From assembly GCA_964430335.1 (NCBI GenBank), contig CAYSEN010000023.1:1-6059 (forward strand): a stretch of 6,059 nt of DNA, written 5' to 3'. The notes below the pieces were generated by a model, which was given only the letters and a program-made list of their open reading frames with translations, was not told the origin of the DNA and searched no databases. This document shows positions 1 through 5,890 of this stretch, in pieces. This stretch comes from SIBU01 sp964430335 (lineage in GTDB: Bacteria; Patescibacteriota; Minisyncoccia; Phycocordibacterales; SIBU01). Position numbers and translations under genes: made by a program. Within the stretch, counting starts at the first letter, position 1. The number at the start of each line of letters is the position of its first letter.

Positions 1-124
1 CCCCAACCCCCAAAAGCCTTGCCTTTGAGGAACTAGACGTGAAATTTGTTTTTTTTCAATCTACTCTGATCATAGCAATCAGTTTAATTTTGGTCAAATA
101 AATAAAATTGTGCACAAAAATTTA

Positions 125-153
125 TTGACATCAGTGCCTCACAGGAATAGTCT
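125..153 (+). promoter_or_regulatory. Probable sigma-70-type promoter of the Gre-like gene
   Basis: A perfect -35 hexamer TTGACA (125-130) is followed after 17 bp by TAGTCT (148-153), which keeps the three most conserved -10 positions (T, A and final T). Transcription would start near 160, giving a leader of about 20 nt that contains the Shine-Dalgarno-like AAAGGA at 171-176. The -10 box is weak, so the call rests mainly on the exact -35, the ideal spacing and the position just upstream of the gene. Confidence 0.55.
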
Positions 154-181
154 TTATTGAGCAAAGTACCAAAGGACGGTT

Positions 182-577
182 ATGATAATACTCATACTCC
201 CCGACGACCGCACATGTCTCCCTGACCAAATCGATCTTCTGACCAAACAACTCAAAGCGGAAGGTCATGAACCATCAGAGAGGCGCAGGCTCCAACTAAG
301 GCTTACGTGGCTCATTAGCTTGAGGACGCAAACTATCGCTCAAAGATTCACTCCCCCTGAACGAGATCAGGTAAGGATTGGGACCACCGCGGTGGTGAGG
401 TGTGGACGGAAAAACAGACAATTTCCAATTGCCGGCGTCATTACTTTCACTAATGGCCGGTTGCCCTGCAACCACCCTTATGCCGTGAGACTTTTGGGCA
501 AGCGCGTTGGCGACACAGTCGAAATTGACGAGCGCGAGTACGAAGTCATATCGATCGAACCAATCGCCTGCACCTAA
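182..577 (+). CDS. Short GreA/GreB-family (Gre/Rnk-like) transcription factor
   Basis: The product is a 131-residue protein. Its C-terminal half (about 64-127) matches the GreA/GreB C-terminal domain: the run HPYAVRLLGKRVGDTVEI (98-115) followed by EYEVISI (119-125) fits the family pattern of a small residue, LLGK, VGD, then a final strand. Residues 13-55 look like two short helices rich in charged residues, shorter than the coiled coil of standard GreA (about 158 residues in total). Family members bind RNA polymerase in the secondary channel. With a shortened coiled coil this one may act more like Rnk or another anti-Gre factor than a transcript-cleavage factor; that is inference. The ATG at 182 has AAAGGA 5 nt upstream, and an in-frame TGA at 158-160 blocks extension. 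It is flanked by its own promoter and terminator, so it is probably monocistronic. It is clearly richer in G+C than the kinase genes in the window, so recent acquisition is possible. Confidence 0.8.
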   Translation: MIILILPDDRTCLPDQIDLLTKQLKAEGHEPSERRRLQLRLTWLISLRTQTIAQRFTPPERDQVRIGTTAVVRCGRKNRQFPIAGVITFTNGRLPCNHPYAVRLLGKRVGDTVEIDEREYEVISIEPIACT

Positions 578-608
578 CACCCAGCTCAAGCTGTGTGTTT
601 TTATTTTC
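578..608 (+). terminator. Rho-independent terminator of the Gre-like gene
   Basis: Starting directly after the TAA stop, CACCCAGC (578-585) pairs with GCTGTGTG (590-597) around a TCAA loop, with one C-U mismatch. It is followed by TTTTTATTTT (598-607). On the opposite strand the hairpin has no U-tract, so it serves the plus-strand gene and not the convergent DKNYY gene. Confidence 0.85.
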
Positions 609-614
609 TAACAG

Positions 615-1652
615 CTATCCGTAACTACATTTTTTAAAAACTTTTCGATCCGTAACCTGACCATTTAAATAGAAATTATTTTTGTCTTCGGCGAAATCAC
701 CGTCACCTATAATAACTTTAAATGTTTTAATGTCAGCGCCTTTAACTATAGTGTTTTTATAATAGACCGCATTTTTATCATAGCTGTATCTACCAGCTGT
801 ACAACCCTCATATGCTTGCTGGCCGTCATAGGTATGAAATGTCAAAGGATCAGCTCCAAAAATGAGCTCATCTTTCCAATAGACATTTTTTGAATCCTTA
901 GCGTATTCAAAAAAGTAGTCACCACTTTTTACTGGTTCAAAACTACCTGCGTCTGATCTAGGGATTAGATTACCTTTGTAATAGGCATTTTCTAAATCTT
1001 TTCCGTAATTTGGTTGTGCGGTGCTCATGTCTTTTCCCTTATTCACTCCGTAGCCAAGAAGAGTAAAAGTTTTTGGGTCAGCGTTCTGAACAATTTTTCC
1101 TTTGAAATATACATTCATAGTGTCCTTGGCGTATGGACAGTATATGGACCAATCACAAGACAAGGAACCACGGTAACCTGATGAAACATCACCATCAAGT
1201 ACATAAAATGATTTTACGTCTGCACCAGTAATAACATTACTTCCATAAAAGACTTGGCCCCCGATCAAAACATAACCACCTTCCTCCGTATCATTAGTTA
1301 GTATTTTTATATTATTAGAATTGGCAATTTTTATAATATTGCTCTCCTTCTTACCATCAAAAAAATATGTAGAATTTCTATCAGCGTAATATGGAACCTG
1401 AATCAAGCTAAAGGTATTGTGGTCAATATTTTTTGCTAGAACATCGTTAAGATAAATCAACCCTTTCCTGGAAACTACCGAATCAGTTATATGAATAATC
1501 CCATTAACAGATAAGGTGTTTTCGGTAATATTTTTTATTTCAGATTGTCTTCTAACGCTTGAGTTTTTAAAATAAACAAAACGGAATAAACATAAGGTCG
1601 TAACAACCAAAAAGAACACGAGTATTGCTTTGATTTTATTAGAAATTATCAT
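615..1652 (-). CDS. Membrane-anchored DKNYY-repeat protein
   Basis: The product is a 345-residue protein with an uncleaved signal-anchor-like segment near the start (about residues 8-28, positively charged lysines before it). The rest is extracytoplasmic and built from degenerate repeats of the DKNYY family. The best copies carry an acidic-Lys-x-x-aromatic core, then a K/N-G or K-D turn, a short hydrophobic stretch, an A-D pair and a T/S-F pair. Examples are YAKDTMNVYFKGKIVQNAD (174-192), YAKDSKNVYWKDELIFGAD (250-268) and YDKNAVYYKNTIVKGAD (291-307). DKNYY proteins have no established biochemical role; a surface or envelope scaffold is a reasonable guess. No clear Shine-Dalgarno precedes the ATG at 1652. 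The AT-rich leader holds a weak TTTAAA-N16-TAATAT pair whose -10 lies 7 nt before the ATG, so a leaderless start is possible. A terminator separates it from the M23 gene upstream, so it is probably transcribed separately. No U-rich terminator was found after its TAG stop. Confidence 0.8.
   Translation of the reverse strand: MIISNKIKAILVFFLVVTTLCLFRFVYFKNSSVRRQSEIKNITENTLSVNGIIHITDSVVSRKGLIYLNDVLAKNIDHNTFSLIQVPYYADRNSTYFFDGKKESNIIKIANSNNIKILTNDTEEGGYVLIGGQVFYGSNVITGADVKSFYVLDGDVSSGYRGSLSCDWSIYCPYAKDTMNVYFKGKIVQNADPKTFTLLGYGVNKGKDMSTAQPNYGKDLENAYYKGNLIPRSDAGSFEPVKSGDYFFEYAKDSKNVYWKDELIFGADPLTFHTYDGQQAYEGCTAGRYSYDKNAVYYKNTIVKGADIKTFKVIIGDGDFAEDKNNFYLNGQVTDRKVFKKCSYG
642..1469 (-). repeat. Eight tandem degenerate DKNYY protein repeats
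   Basis: Within the DKNYY protein I can align repeat units at about residues 62-84, 88-118, 126-152, 174-199, 216-241, 250-275, 289-314 and 319-337. The four units from 174 to 314 are the most regular. The first three have lost much of the charged core but keep the closing A-D/I-D plus S/T-F element or its hydrophobic end, and the last is cut short. The spacing varies, so these are diverged protein repeats and not recent DNA duplications. Confidence 0.7.
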
Positions 1653-1684
1653 TTATAGAATATTAACGCATAAGAAGGCTTTTT

Positions 1685-1710
1685 AAAAACAGCAGATATT
1701 ATCTGCTGTT
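1685..1710 (-). terminator. Rho-independent terminator of the M23 gene
   Basis: A perfect 10-bp stem (1688-1697 with 1701-1710) closes a 3-nt loop. Read on the minus strand, the stem ends in CTGTTTTT, giving a run of five U. It lies 14 nt after the TGA stop of the M23 gene and 35 nt before the DKNYY start codon. On the plus strand no T-run follows the hairpin. Confidence 0.8.
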
Positions 1711-1724
1711 AAAGGACACGTGTG

Positions 1725-2990
1725 TCAATACTGTCTATTATCAGATCGATAATATCGAATCAGTTTCTTAGGTACACCATCAGCATCAACTTCACATGCA
1801 GTTTGATAACTCTTGAGTAACTGCCCATTCAAAAGCGCTTTGGATAGTTCTCCAATAGTCGCCGCTCCGCTGTTATTGTAACGCAGACCGAAGTGCAAAT
1901 GCGTTCCAGTGCTTACACCCGTATTGCCCATGTAACCAAGCAGGTCTCCTTGTGACACCTTTTGACCAGGAGAAACCGCGGGAGGCTTTTTGAAATGAAG
2001 ATATCTTGTGGTAAAGCCTGTATTCACATCACCGTCATTGTCGTGATCCAAAACAACAAAATAACCGTTTGGATTGTTCAGGTCAGACGAATTGTAATTC
2101 CCTCCTCCAAGCACAGTGCCTCCGCCAGCGGCTATAACAGGAATGTCGCTCTTATCGGAGTAAACAGTTGCGCCCGAGTCAGGAACATTCTTCCATGAAA
2201 AATCGATGGAAAAATAATTGTCGTTCTGGTGGGCAGGATCAGGCCATGGGGCTCTACCAATGCAGTCATAGCCTCCGACTTCAGTAGTGACCATCCATTT
2301 GTGCTTCCCAGGAAGTGGTAACTGCAATTGAATAGTGGGAGTAAAAAAGAAACCAAGCACTGGAGCTTTTGAAAACACCGTTGGTTCAAATGTCGAAGAC
2401 GCACGGCTCGACACAAAACTATCGAACCTTTGTTCTGAACTGAGATTCTCAGGCCAAAGTAGTAGGCCGCGATCAGGATGGGCACCACTTTTCCAATCAT
2501 TGTACCAACCGGTGAGCAAGTGCGGACGCCATCCTTCAGTTGTTGGTGACACTGGCCAGTAGTAATGCATACTACCATTAACGTATGGGAACTTATCCCA
2601 ACCAACTGTACCAGGGGACCAGTCTGTATCTATCCGGTAAATTGCAACACGGGACGGTGAAACTGAACCTGGAGGAGACAAATACAACCACAAGGTGGCT
2701 TCGTCAACATTTCCAGGAAGACCTGTCAGGTCAAATTTAATCGGTACACAGTATATGTCACCGTAACCACCCATGAGAAGTTTGTCATCGCGAACTAAAG
2801 ACCTGGTGTCCGAATTGCTGAACCATCCATCCCAAACATGGGAAACCTTAACATCAGTCGGCATCAGTGTACCGTCATACTTCTTGGCGGGATAACTTGT
2901 AGGTTGGTACCAAACTTGAACACCTTGTCCCAAGGTTACCGAAAACAGGTGAGCAAACAGACAAACGAATAGGGTTACAATTTTATTCAT
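1725..2990 (-). CDS. Secreted M23-family metallopeptidase with N-terminal DNRLRE-like domain
   Basis: The product has 421 residues starting at MNKIVTLFVC; residues 1-21 look like a cleavable signal peptide (possible cut after G21). Residues about 25-215 resemble the DNRLRE/CBM96-type beta-sandwich: IKFDLTGLPG (84-93), DEATLWLYL (96-104), VAIYRIDTDWSPGTVGWDKF (115-134) and GWYNDWKSG (161-169). Residues about 225-371 form an M23 (LytM/lysostaphin) zinc peptidase domain: H254 and D263 in an H-x8-D arrangement, YLH (H332), the glycine-rich GNTGVSTGTHLHF run with H364 and H366, and the typical PGQKVSQGDLLGYMG before it. M23 enzymes cut peptide cross-bridges in peptidoglycan. A DxDxDG calcium-loop-like sequence (D315-G320) sits inside the peptidase domain. 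The start at 2990 is chosen because GAGG lies 5 nt upstream, a signal peptide begins exactly there, and a strong promoter lies inside the longer open frame that reaches 3089. The substrate could be self or foreign cell wall. Confidence 0.88.
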   Translation of the reverse strand: MNKIVTLFVCLFAHLFSVTLGQGVQVWYQPTSYPAKKYDGTLMPTDVKVSHVWDGWFSNSDTRSLVRDDKLLMGGYGDIYCVPIKFDLTGLPGNVDEATLWLYLSPPGSVSPSRVAIYRIDTDWSPGTVGWDKFPYVNGSMHYYWPVSPTTEGWRPHLLTGWYNDWKSGAHPDRGLLLWPENLSSEQRFDSFVSSRASSTFEPTVFSKAPVLGFFFTPTIQLQLPLPGKHKWMVTTEVGGYDCIGRAPWPDPAHQNDNYFSIDFSWKNVPDSGATVYSDKSDIPVIAAGGGTVLGGGNYNSSDLNNPNGYFVVLDHDNDGDVNTGFTTRYLHFKKPPAVSPGQKVSQGDLLGYMGNTGVSTGTHLHFGLRYNNSGAATIGELSKALLNGQLLKSYQTACEVDADGVPKKLIRYYRSDNRQY

Positions 2991-2995
2991 ACTAA

Positions 2996-2999
2996 CCTC
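2996..2999 (-). promoter_or_regulatory. Shine-Dalgarno site deciding the M23 start
   Basis: On the minus strand the sequence TGAGGTTAGT immediately precedes the ATG at 2990. GAGG sits 5 nt from the start codon, the best ribosome-binding match around any candidate start of this gene. It favours the 421-residue product over the 454-residue reading that begins at 3089. Confidence 0.7.
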
Positions 3000-3061
3000 A
3001 TACATGTAGACTTTTCGATGAACTAGTGACGACATCCGCAAAACACGGCTCGTCAATGTAT

Positions 3062-3089
3062 ATTTTAGTGTGCTTAATATAGTTGTCAA
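3062..3089 (-). promoter_or_regulatory. Strong promoter of the M23 peptidase gene
   Basis: On the minus strand a perfect TTGACA (3089-3084) is followed after 16 bp by TAAAAT (3067-3062), five of six matches to TATAAT. Transcription would begin near 3055, leaving a leader of about 65 nt before the ATG at 2990. The -35 box is part of an imperfect palindrome (3082-3100). Confidence 0.75.
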
Positions 3090-3100
3090 TCGTTAACAAC
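3082..3100. promoter_or_regulatory. Candidate operator: imperfect 19-bp palindrome between divergent promoters
   Basis: GTTGTCAATCGTTAACAAC pairs in 7 of 9 positions across its centre. It covers the -35 box of the M23 promoter and lies about 25 bp upstream of the trmB -35. TrmB-family regulators often bind palindromes near their own and neighbouring promoters, so this is a natural candidate site for the adjacent regulator. Binding is inferred and not shown. Confidence 0.45.
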
Positions 3101-3124
3101 AATATATGATACACAAATCGGGAG

Positions 3125-3152
3125 TTGTAAACCTTTGTTGTCCGTGTATAAT
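3125..3152 (+). promoter_or_regulatory. Promoter of the TrmB-family gene, predicted leaderless
   Basis: TTGTAA (3125-3130, four of six matches) is followed after 16 bp by a perfect TATAAT (3147-3152). The ATG at 3160 begins 8 nt after the end of the -10 box, which is where transcription normally initiates, so the mRNA should start at or next to the A of the start codon. No Shine-Dalgarno sequence is present, which agrees with a leaderless message. Confidence 0.65.
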
Positions 3153-3159
3153 ATCAATT

Positions 3160-3969
3160 ATGTCAATCGAAAAACTACAAAAATTTGGATTAACAGATAA
3201 AGAGGCGCGAGTTTACATGGCACTGCTAGAAATCGGCGACTCTGTCGTGACCGACGTAGCAAAGCACGCAAAAGTAAATCGCAGTACCGCCTACGTTTTA
3301 ATCGATGCCCTACTCAAAAGAGGCCTGATCAGCGTCTCTGAAAGACGAGGAGTCAAAATTTTCTCCGCTGTTACTCCAAATAAACTAAATGAAATTGCAC
3401 AGCTAAAATATTCTGAGGCGACAGAACTTGTGAAAATAAGTAAGGATCTTTCGGAGGACTTAAAGAGAATTAAGAAGATCATTGTCTCCTCTTCAAAGAC
3501 AAATTTGAATGTATTTGAGGGCCCAGAAGGCGCAAAACTAGTCAGTCAAGATTTAGTGAATTCAAAATCTCAAGTTAGAGCTTTTATATCTGATCCTTTG
3601 AACAAATTGAATCTTCTTGAAAAGATAGGTTTGAAATCAAAAATCCTCTTACCAGACACTAGTTCTGCAAGAAGCATTTTGAAAAGCTCAAAACTGTCAT
3701 CAAAACACGAGATTTTTCTATCGCCAGAGATTTCTGACGAGTACGCCTTGGCTGTTTGTGGCAACAAGGTACACTTCATTTCTCTAGCTGACGGAAAGTC
3801 ATTTATCGTTGAGAATCAATATTTTGCAGGCGCGCTTTCAGAGATATATGAGCTCGCACTTCACCGCGCTAAAAAGTGGAATATAAAGGAAGAGGAGAAA
3901 TCGGTTTCCACTCAAGCTAAAAATAAGGAATTAGTTAAGGCTCAGGGAAGATTTTTGGGAAATATTTAG
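3160..3969 (+). CDS. TrmB-family transcriptional regulator
   Basis: The product has 269 residues, starting at MSIEKLQKFGLTDKEARVYM. Residues 1-75 form a winged helix-turn-helix of the TrmB type, with the helix-turn-helix core at about 30-62 (VTDVAKHAKVNRSTAYVLID, then the LLKRGLI turn into the wing). Residues about 76-110 are a charged helix likely to dimerise the protein. Residues about 115-237 resemble the TrmB effector domain, opening with VFEGPEGAKLVSQDL and ending with strands around NKVHFISLADGKSFIVENQ. The lysine- and glutamate-rich tail (238-269) has no recognised role. TrmB regulators bind palindromic operators and in archaea respond to sugars; the ligand here is unknown. The frame is open to an ATG at 3106, but the promoter at 3125-3152 and the family's usual N-terminus favour 3160. 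It is divergent from the M23 gene and convergent with the small membrane protein gene. No terminator was found after its TAG stop. Confidence 0.87.
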   Translation: MSIEKLQKFGLTDKEARVYMALLEIGDSVVTDVAKHAKVNRSTAYVLIDALLKRGLISVSERRGVKIFSAVTPNKLNEIAQLKYSEATELVKISKDLSEDLKRIKKIIVSSSKTNLNVFEGPEGAKLVSQDLVNSKSQVRAFISDPLNKLNLLEKIGLKSKILLPDTSSARSILKSSKLSSKHEIFLSPEISDEYALAVCGNKVHFISLADGKSFIVENQYFAGALSEIYELALHRAKKWNIKEEEKSVSTQAKNKELVKAQGRFLGNI

Positions 3970-3988
3970 TAGATTGGTTACTTAAATT

Positions 3989-4087
3989 CTATTTGGCTAG
4001 CCAGCCCAAAATAAAACCAATTGCAGTAAAAATCGCTAGTACAAATAATCCTAAATAGTCTAAGACTTTCATATTCATTTTTTCCAT
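3989..4087 (-). CDS. Putative 32-residue single-span membrane protein
   Basis: A short open frame encodes a charged start (MEKMNMKVLDY) and a hydrophobic helix of about 18-20 residues (LGLFVLAIFTAIGFILGWLA), closed by a lysine and a TAG stop. It lies in the gap between the convergent trmB and histidine kinase genes. A near-consensus promoter (4101-4129) points straight at it, and the predicted transcript start is about 7 nt before the first ATG, so the message is nearly leaderless. In-frame ATG codons at 4078 and 4072 are alternative starts; GGA at 4085-4083 could serve either. With few positive charges it could be a small regulator of a membrane protein, perhaps the neighbouring kinase, or a toxin-like peptide; neither is shown. 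I do not recognise a family. The short length means chance cannot be excluded, but the promoter makes a real transcript likely. Confidence 0.6.
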   Translation of the reverse strand: MEKMNMKVLDYLGLFVLAIFTAIGFILGWLAK

Positions 4088-4100
4088 AATATTTATGAAC

Positions 4101-4129
4101 ATGATAGCTTTGGCTATAAATGTTGTCAA
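4101..4129 (-). promoter_or_regulatory. Near-consensus promoter of the small membrane protein gene
   Basis: On the minus strand a perfect TTGACA (4129-4124) is followed after exactly 17 bp by TATCAT (4106-4101), five of six matches. This is one of the strongest promoter matches in the window. It begins 13 bp after the histidine kinase stop codon, so the small gene can be transcribed independently of the kinase. Predicted transcript start is near 4094. Confidence 0.75.
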
Positions 4130-4146
4130 CACACTTCAACATTTAT
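4104..4146. repeat. Two overlapping inverted repeats at the kinase 3' end and small-gene promoter
   Basis: A perfect 10-bp inverted repeat, ATAAATGTTG (4116-4125) with CAACATTTAT (4137-4146), encloses an 11-nt loop. It includes the histidine kinase stop codon on one arm and touches the -35 box of the small gene on the other. A second hairpin, ATAGC (4104-4108) with GCTAT (4113-4117), sits in the promoter spacer and reaches into the -10 box. No U-tract follows on either strand, so a classical terminator is unlikely; an operator or an mRNA 3'-end structure fits better. Confidence 0.6.
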
Positions 4147-5822
4147 CTCTTGAACTCTAGGGTGACCTCGGTTCTGCCCTCCTTGTTTAAACCAAGATGT
4201 ATGGACCCTTTGTGTGCCAACATAATTGTTTTAGCAACCAAAAGACTAACTCCCATACCTGTTGGGTTCATTTTTTTAGCTTCTGATGATCTGTAGAAAC
4301 TGTCCTTGAAAATACTTACCAGGTCAGCCTTGCTTAAGGCAACGCCGGTGTTAGAAAAGTTCACTACGTATCCCTTCTTACTCTTTGCATAACCTATATA
4401 CACCTCCCCTCCTTCCTTGTTGTATTTTATTGAATTATCTAACACGACCATAAACACATCCTTGATTTTTTCAGGATCACAACTCACTTCTGGCCAAGAA
4501 TCACTGACAAACTTCACCGAAATCATCTTCTTCTTTATGTCAGATCGAAACTCATAGATTGCAGAATCAATAATGTTTTTTAAATTCACCGTCTCTATGT
4601 TCAATATATTGTGCCCAACCTTTAATCGAGAGATATCTAGAAAATGATTCAAAATTTTGTAGAGTTTGTCTGTGATTTTTGTTGTATTTTCTATGGCGCT
4701 CGAAACTTCATTTGAGATCTGCCCATAAAGGCCACTCGCAATCGAATCCAAGTACCATCTGATCTGTGACAGCGGAGTTCTTAAGTGATGCTGGGTGATG
4801 ATGATAAAATCACTTTTGTTTTGATCCAACCTCTCAATCTCCTCTTTTGCCCTCTTCTCTACCTCGTATGCCTTCCTGATTTCTTTTGTTTGTGCTTCTA
4901 CTTTTTGTGCCAGATTTTGGTTAAGATCGGCGAGGGCATGATTTAAGTTTATAACTTCTTCTCGTCGCTCATTATCCTTATTAATAAATTTAATCAATTG
5001 ATATCCAACTGAACAAAAAACAACCGCGAGAATAACTCTGCCAAAGATACCAATCGAAACATTTAGAAAAATATTTACAAAGAAGATTACATTCATCGCA
5101 ATAACAAACATTTCGGAAAATGCCAACTTAATATCCATTTGTTGATACTTGAGTATAGAGTAACCTAATACCATGACCCAAATAACTCCTGTTATAGGCC
5201 CGACCCAATTGAATTTGAATACACCGAACCAGTGTAATGAAATATCAAATATTGCAGGTGGTATTATACCCACCACTACTGAAATCAAAACATATAATAG
5301 TTTTTTCTTTTTTACATAGCTTGATTCTCTTTTGTAATAGTTGCGCAGAGACAATATGCCGAATATGAAAACTGATAAGAAGTACAAATCGAAAATGGCA
5401 GCAGGAGGCTTTAAAATCCATGTCCAGAATTTTAGACTTCTATCATATATGAACTCCCCCAACATAAGGTTTGTAAAAAAATATGATATGAAAAAAGCAA
5501 TTTCTATTACTGTGGCCAAATATATTATTTTTTTCGGCAACCTGTTTTCATTTGGAAAAACGTAGAAGAATATTAAATAAACAGACACAATAACAGAGCC
5601 GAAAAAATAAGAAAGTTTGCCTAAAAATTGACCCATGATTTTCTCCTGTGTCGATATAAGGAGACCTATATTTGTCGCCCAAACACTATATAGACCGGCC
5701 CCTACGGCAAAGATTCTTGCAGACATATTTTTACTACCGCAATACATTACTACCGAAAAACTCCCAACAAAAACTGCAACAATGAACACAAGAAGAGAAT
5801 GGGGATTAATTACTATATCCAT
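4143..5822 (-). CDS. Multi-span membrane sensor histidine kinase
   Basis: The product has 559 residues. About nine hydrophobic segments fall in residues 9-278. The first seven, ending with GYSILKYQQMDI (220-231), resemble the 7TM histidine-kinase sensor region, and two more follow at about 236-257 and 259-278. A charged coiled coil (about 283-335) leads to the dimerisation and phosphoacceptor domain with QHHLRTPL (344-351), the acceptor being H345 by alignment to HELRTP. The ATP-binding domain has an N-box (LDNSIKYN, N463), a degenerate G1 box (NTGVA, 491-495, in place of DxGxG), an F-box-like FKDSFYRS (505-512) and a G2 box (TGMGVSLLVAK, 521-531). Such kinases sense a membrane or extracellular signal and phosphorylate a response regulator; none is encoded in this window. 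No Shine-Dalgarno precedes the ATG at 5822. A second kinase gene ends 68 bp upstream on the same strand, so the two may be co-transcribed. Confidence 0.9.
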   Translation of the reverse strand: MDIVINPHSLLVFIVAVFVGSFSVVMYCGSKNMSARIFAVGAGLYSVWATNIGLLISTQEKIMGQFLGKLSYFFGSVIVSVYLIFFYVFPNENRLPKKIIYLATVIEIAFFISYFFTNLMLGEFIYDRSLKFWTWILKPPAAIFDLYFLSVFIFGILSLRNYYKRESSYVKKKKLLYVLISVVVGIIPPAIFDISLHWFGVFKFNWVGPITGVIWVMVLGYSILKYQQMDIKLAFSEMFVIAMNVIFFVNIFLNVSIGIFGRVILAVVFCSVGYQLIKFINKDNERREEVINLNHALADLNQNLAQKVEAQTKEIRKAYEVEKRAKEEIERLDQNKSDFIIITQHHLRTPLSQIRWYLDSIASGLYGQISNEVSSAIENTTKITDKLYKILNHFLDISRLKVGHNILNIETVNLKNIIDSAIYEFRSDIKKKMISVKFVSDSWPEVSCDPEKIKDVFMVVLDNSIKYNKEGGEVYIGYAKSKKGYVVNFSNTGVALSKADLVSIFKDSFYRSSEAKKMNPTGMGVSLLVAKTIMLAHKGSIHLGLNKEGRTEVTLEFKR

Positions 5823-5890
5823 GAAAAAAGATTACCACGAATTAGCTGACAAACAAAATAGTTGTCCCAAATAAACGACAATTAAACAAT

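Noticed and set aside
1..15. CCCCAACCCCCAAAA resembling a ciliate telomere repeat
   Set aside because: Only one and a half units are present, next to ordinary bacterial promoter and gene sequence; chance low-complexity sequence is the simpler reading.
3..101. Open frame at the left edge ending in TAA at 99-101 with a hydrophobic end (FVFFQSTLIIAISLILVK)
   Set aside because: It could be the tail of an upstream gene, but 32 codons with no recognisable family or conserved motif, in very AT-rich sequence, are not enough to call it.
383..396. Perfect 14-bp palindrome ACCACCGCGGTGGT
   Set aside because: It lies inside the Gre-like coding sequence, where it encodes part of a beta strand, and no related site was seen elsewhere in the window.
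1725..1727. Possible TGA recoding as glycine, known in some CPR lineages
   Set aside because: The TGA ending the M23 gene is followed within 14 nt by a strong terminator, and no gene here contains an in-frame TGA, so TGA acts as a stop.
2132..2605. Long open frames overlapping the M23, trmB, Gre-like and kinase genes in other frames or on the other strand
   Set aside because: None shows a domain, signal peptide or ribosome-binding site, and all lie within genes with clear family matches.
2991..3089. N-terminal extension of the M23 protein up to an ATG at 3089
   Set aside because: The extension contains the gene's own promoter boxes, places a signal peptide 33 residues inside the protein, and has no ribosome-binding site; the start at 2990 has GAGG and a signal peptide.
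3106..3159. Earlier start for the TrmB regulator at 3106
   Set aside because: The first 18 residues are unlike TrmB N-termini and overlap the promoter at 3125-3152; MSIEKLQKFGL at 3160 is the family-like start.
5861..5880. Weak hairpin (TTGTC with GACAA) between the two kinase genes as a terminator
   Set aside because: The stem is 5 bp with a 10-nt loop and only a broken T-rich stretch follows, so it is too weak to separate the two genes.
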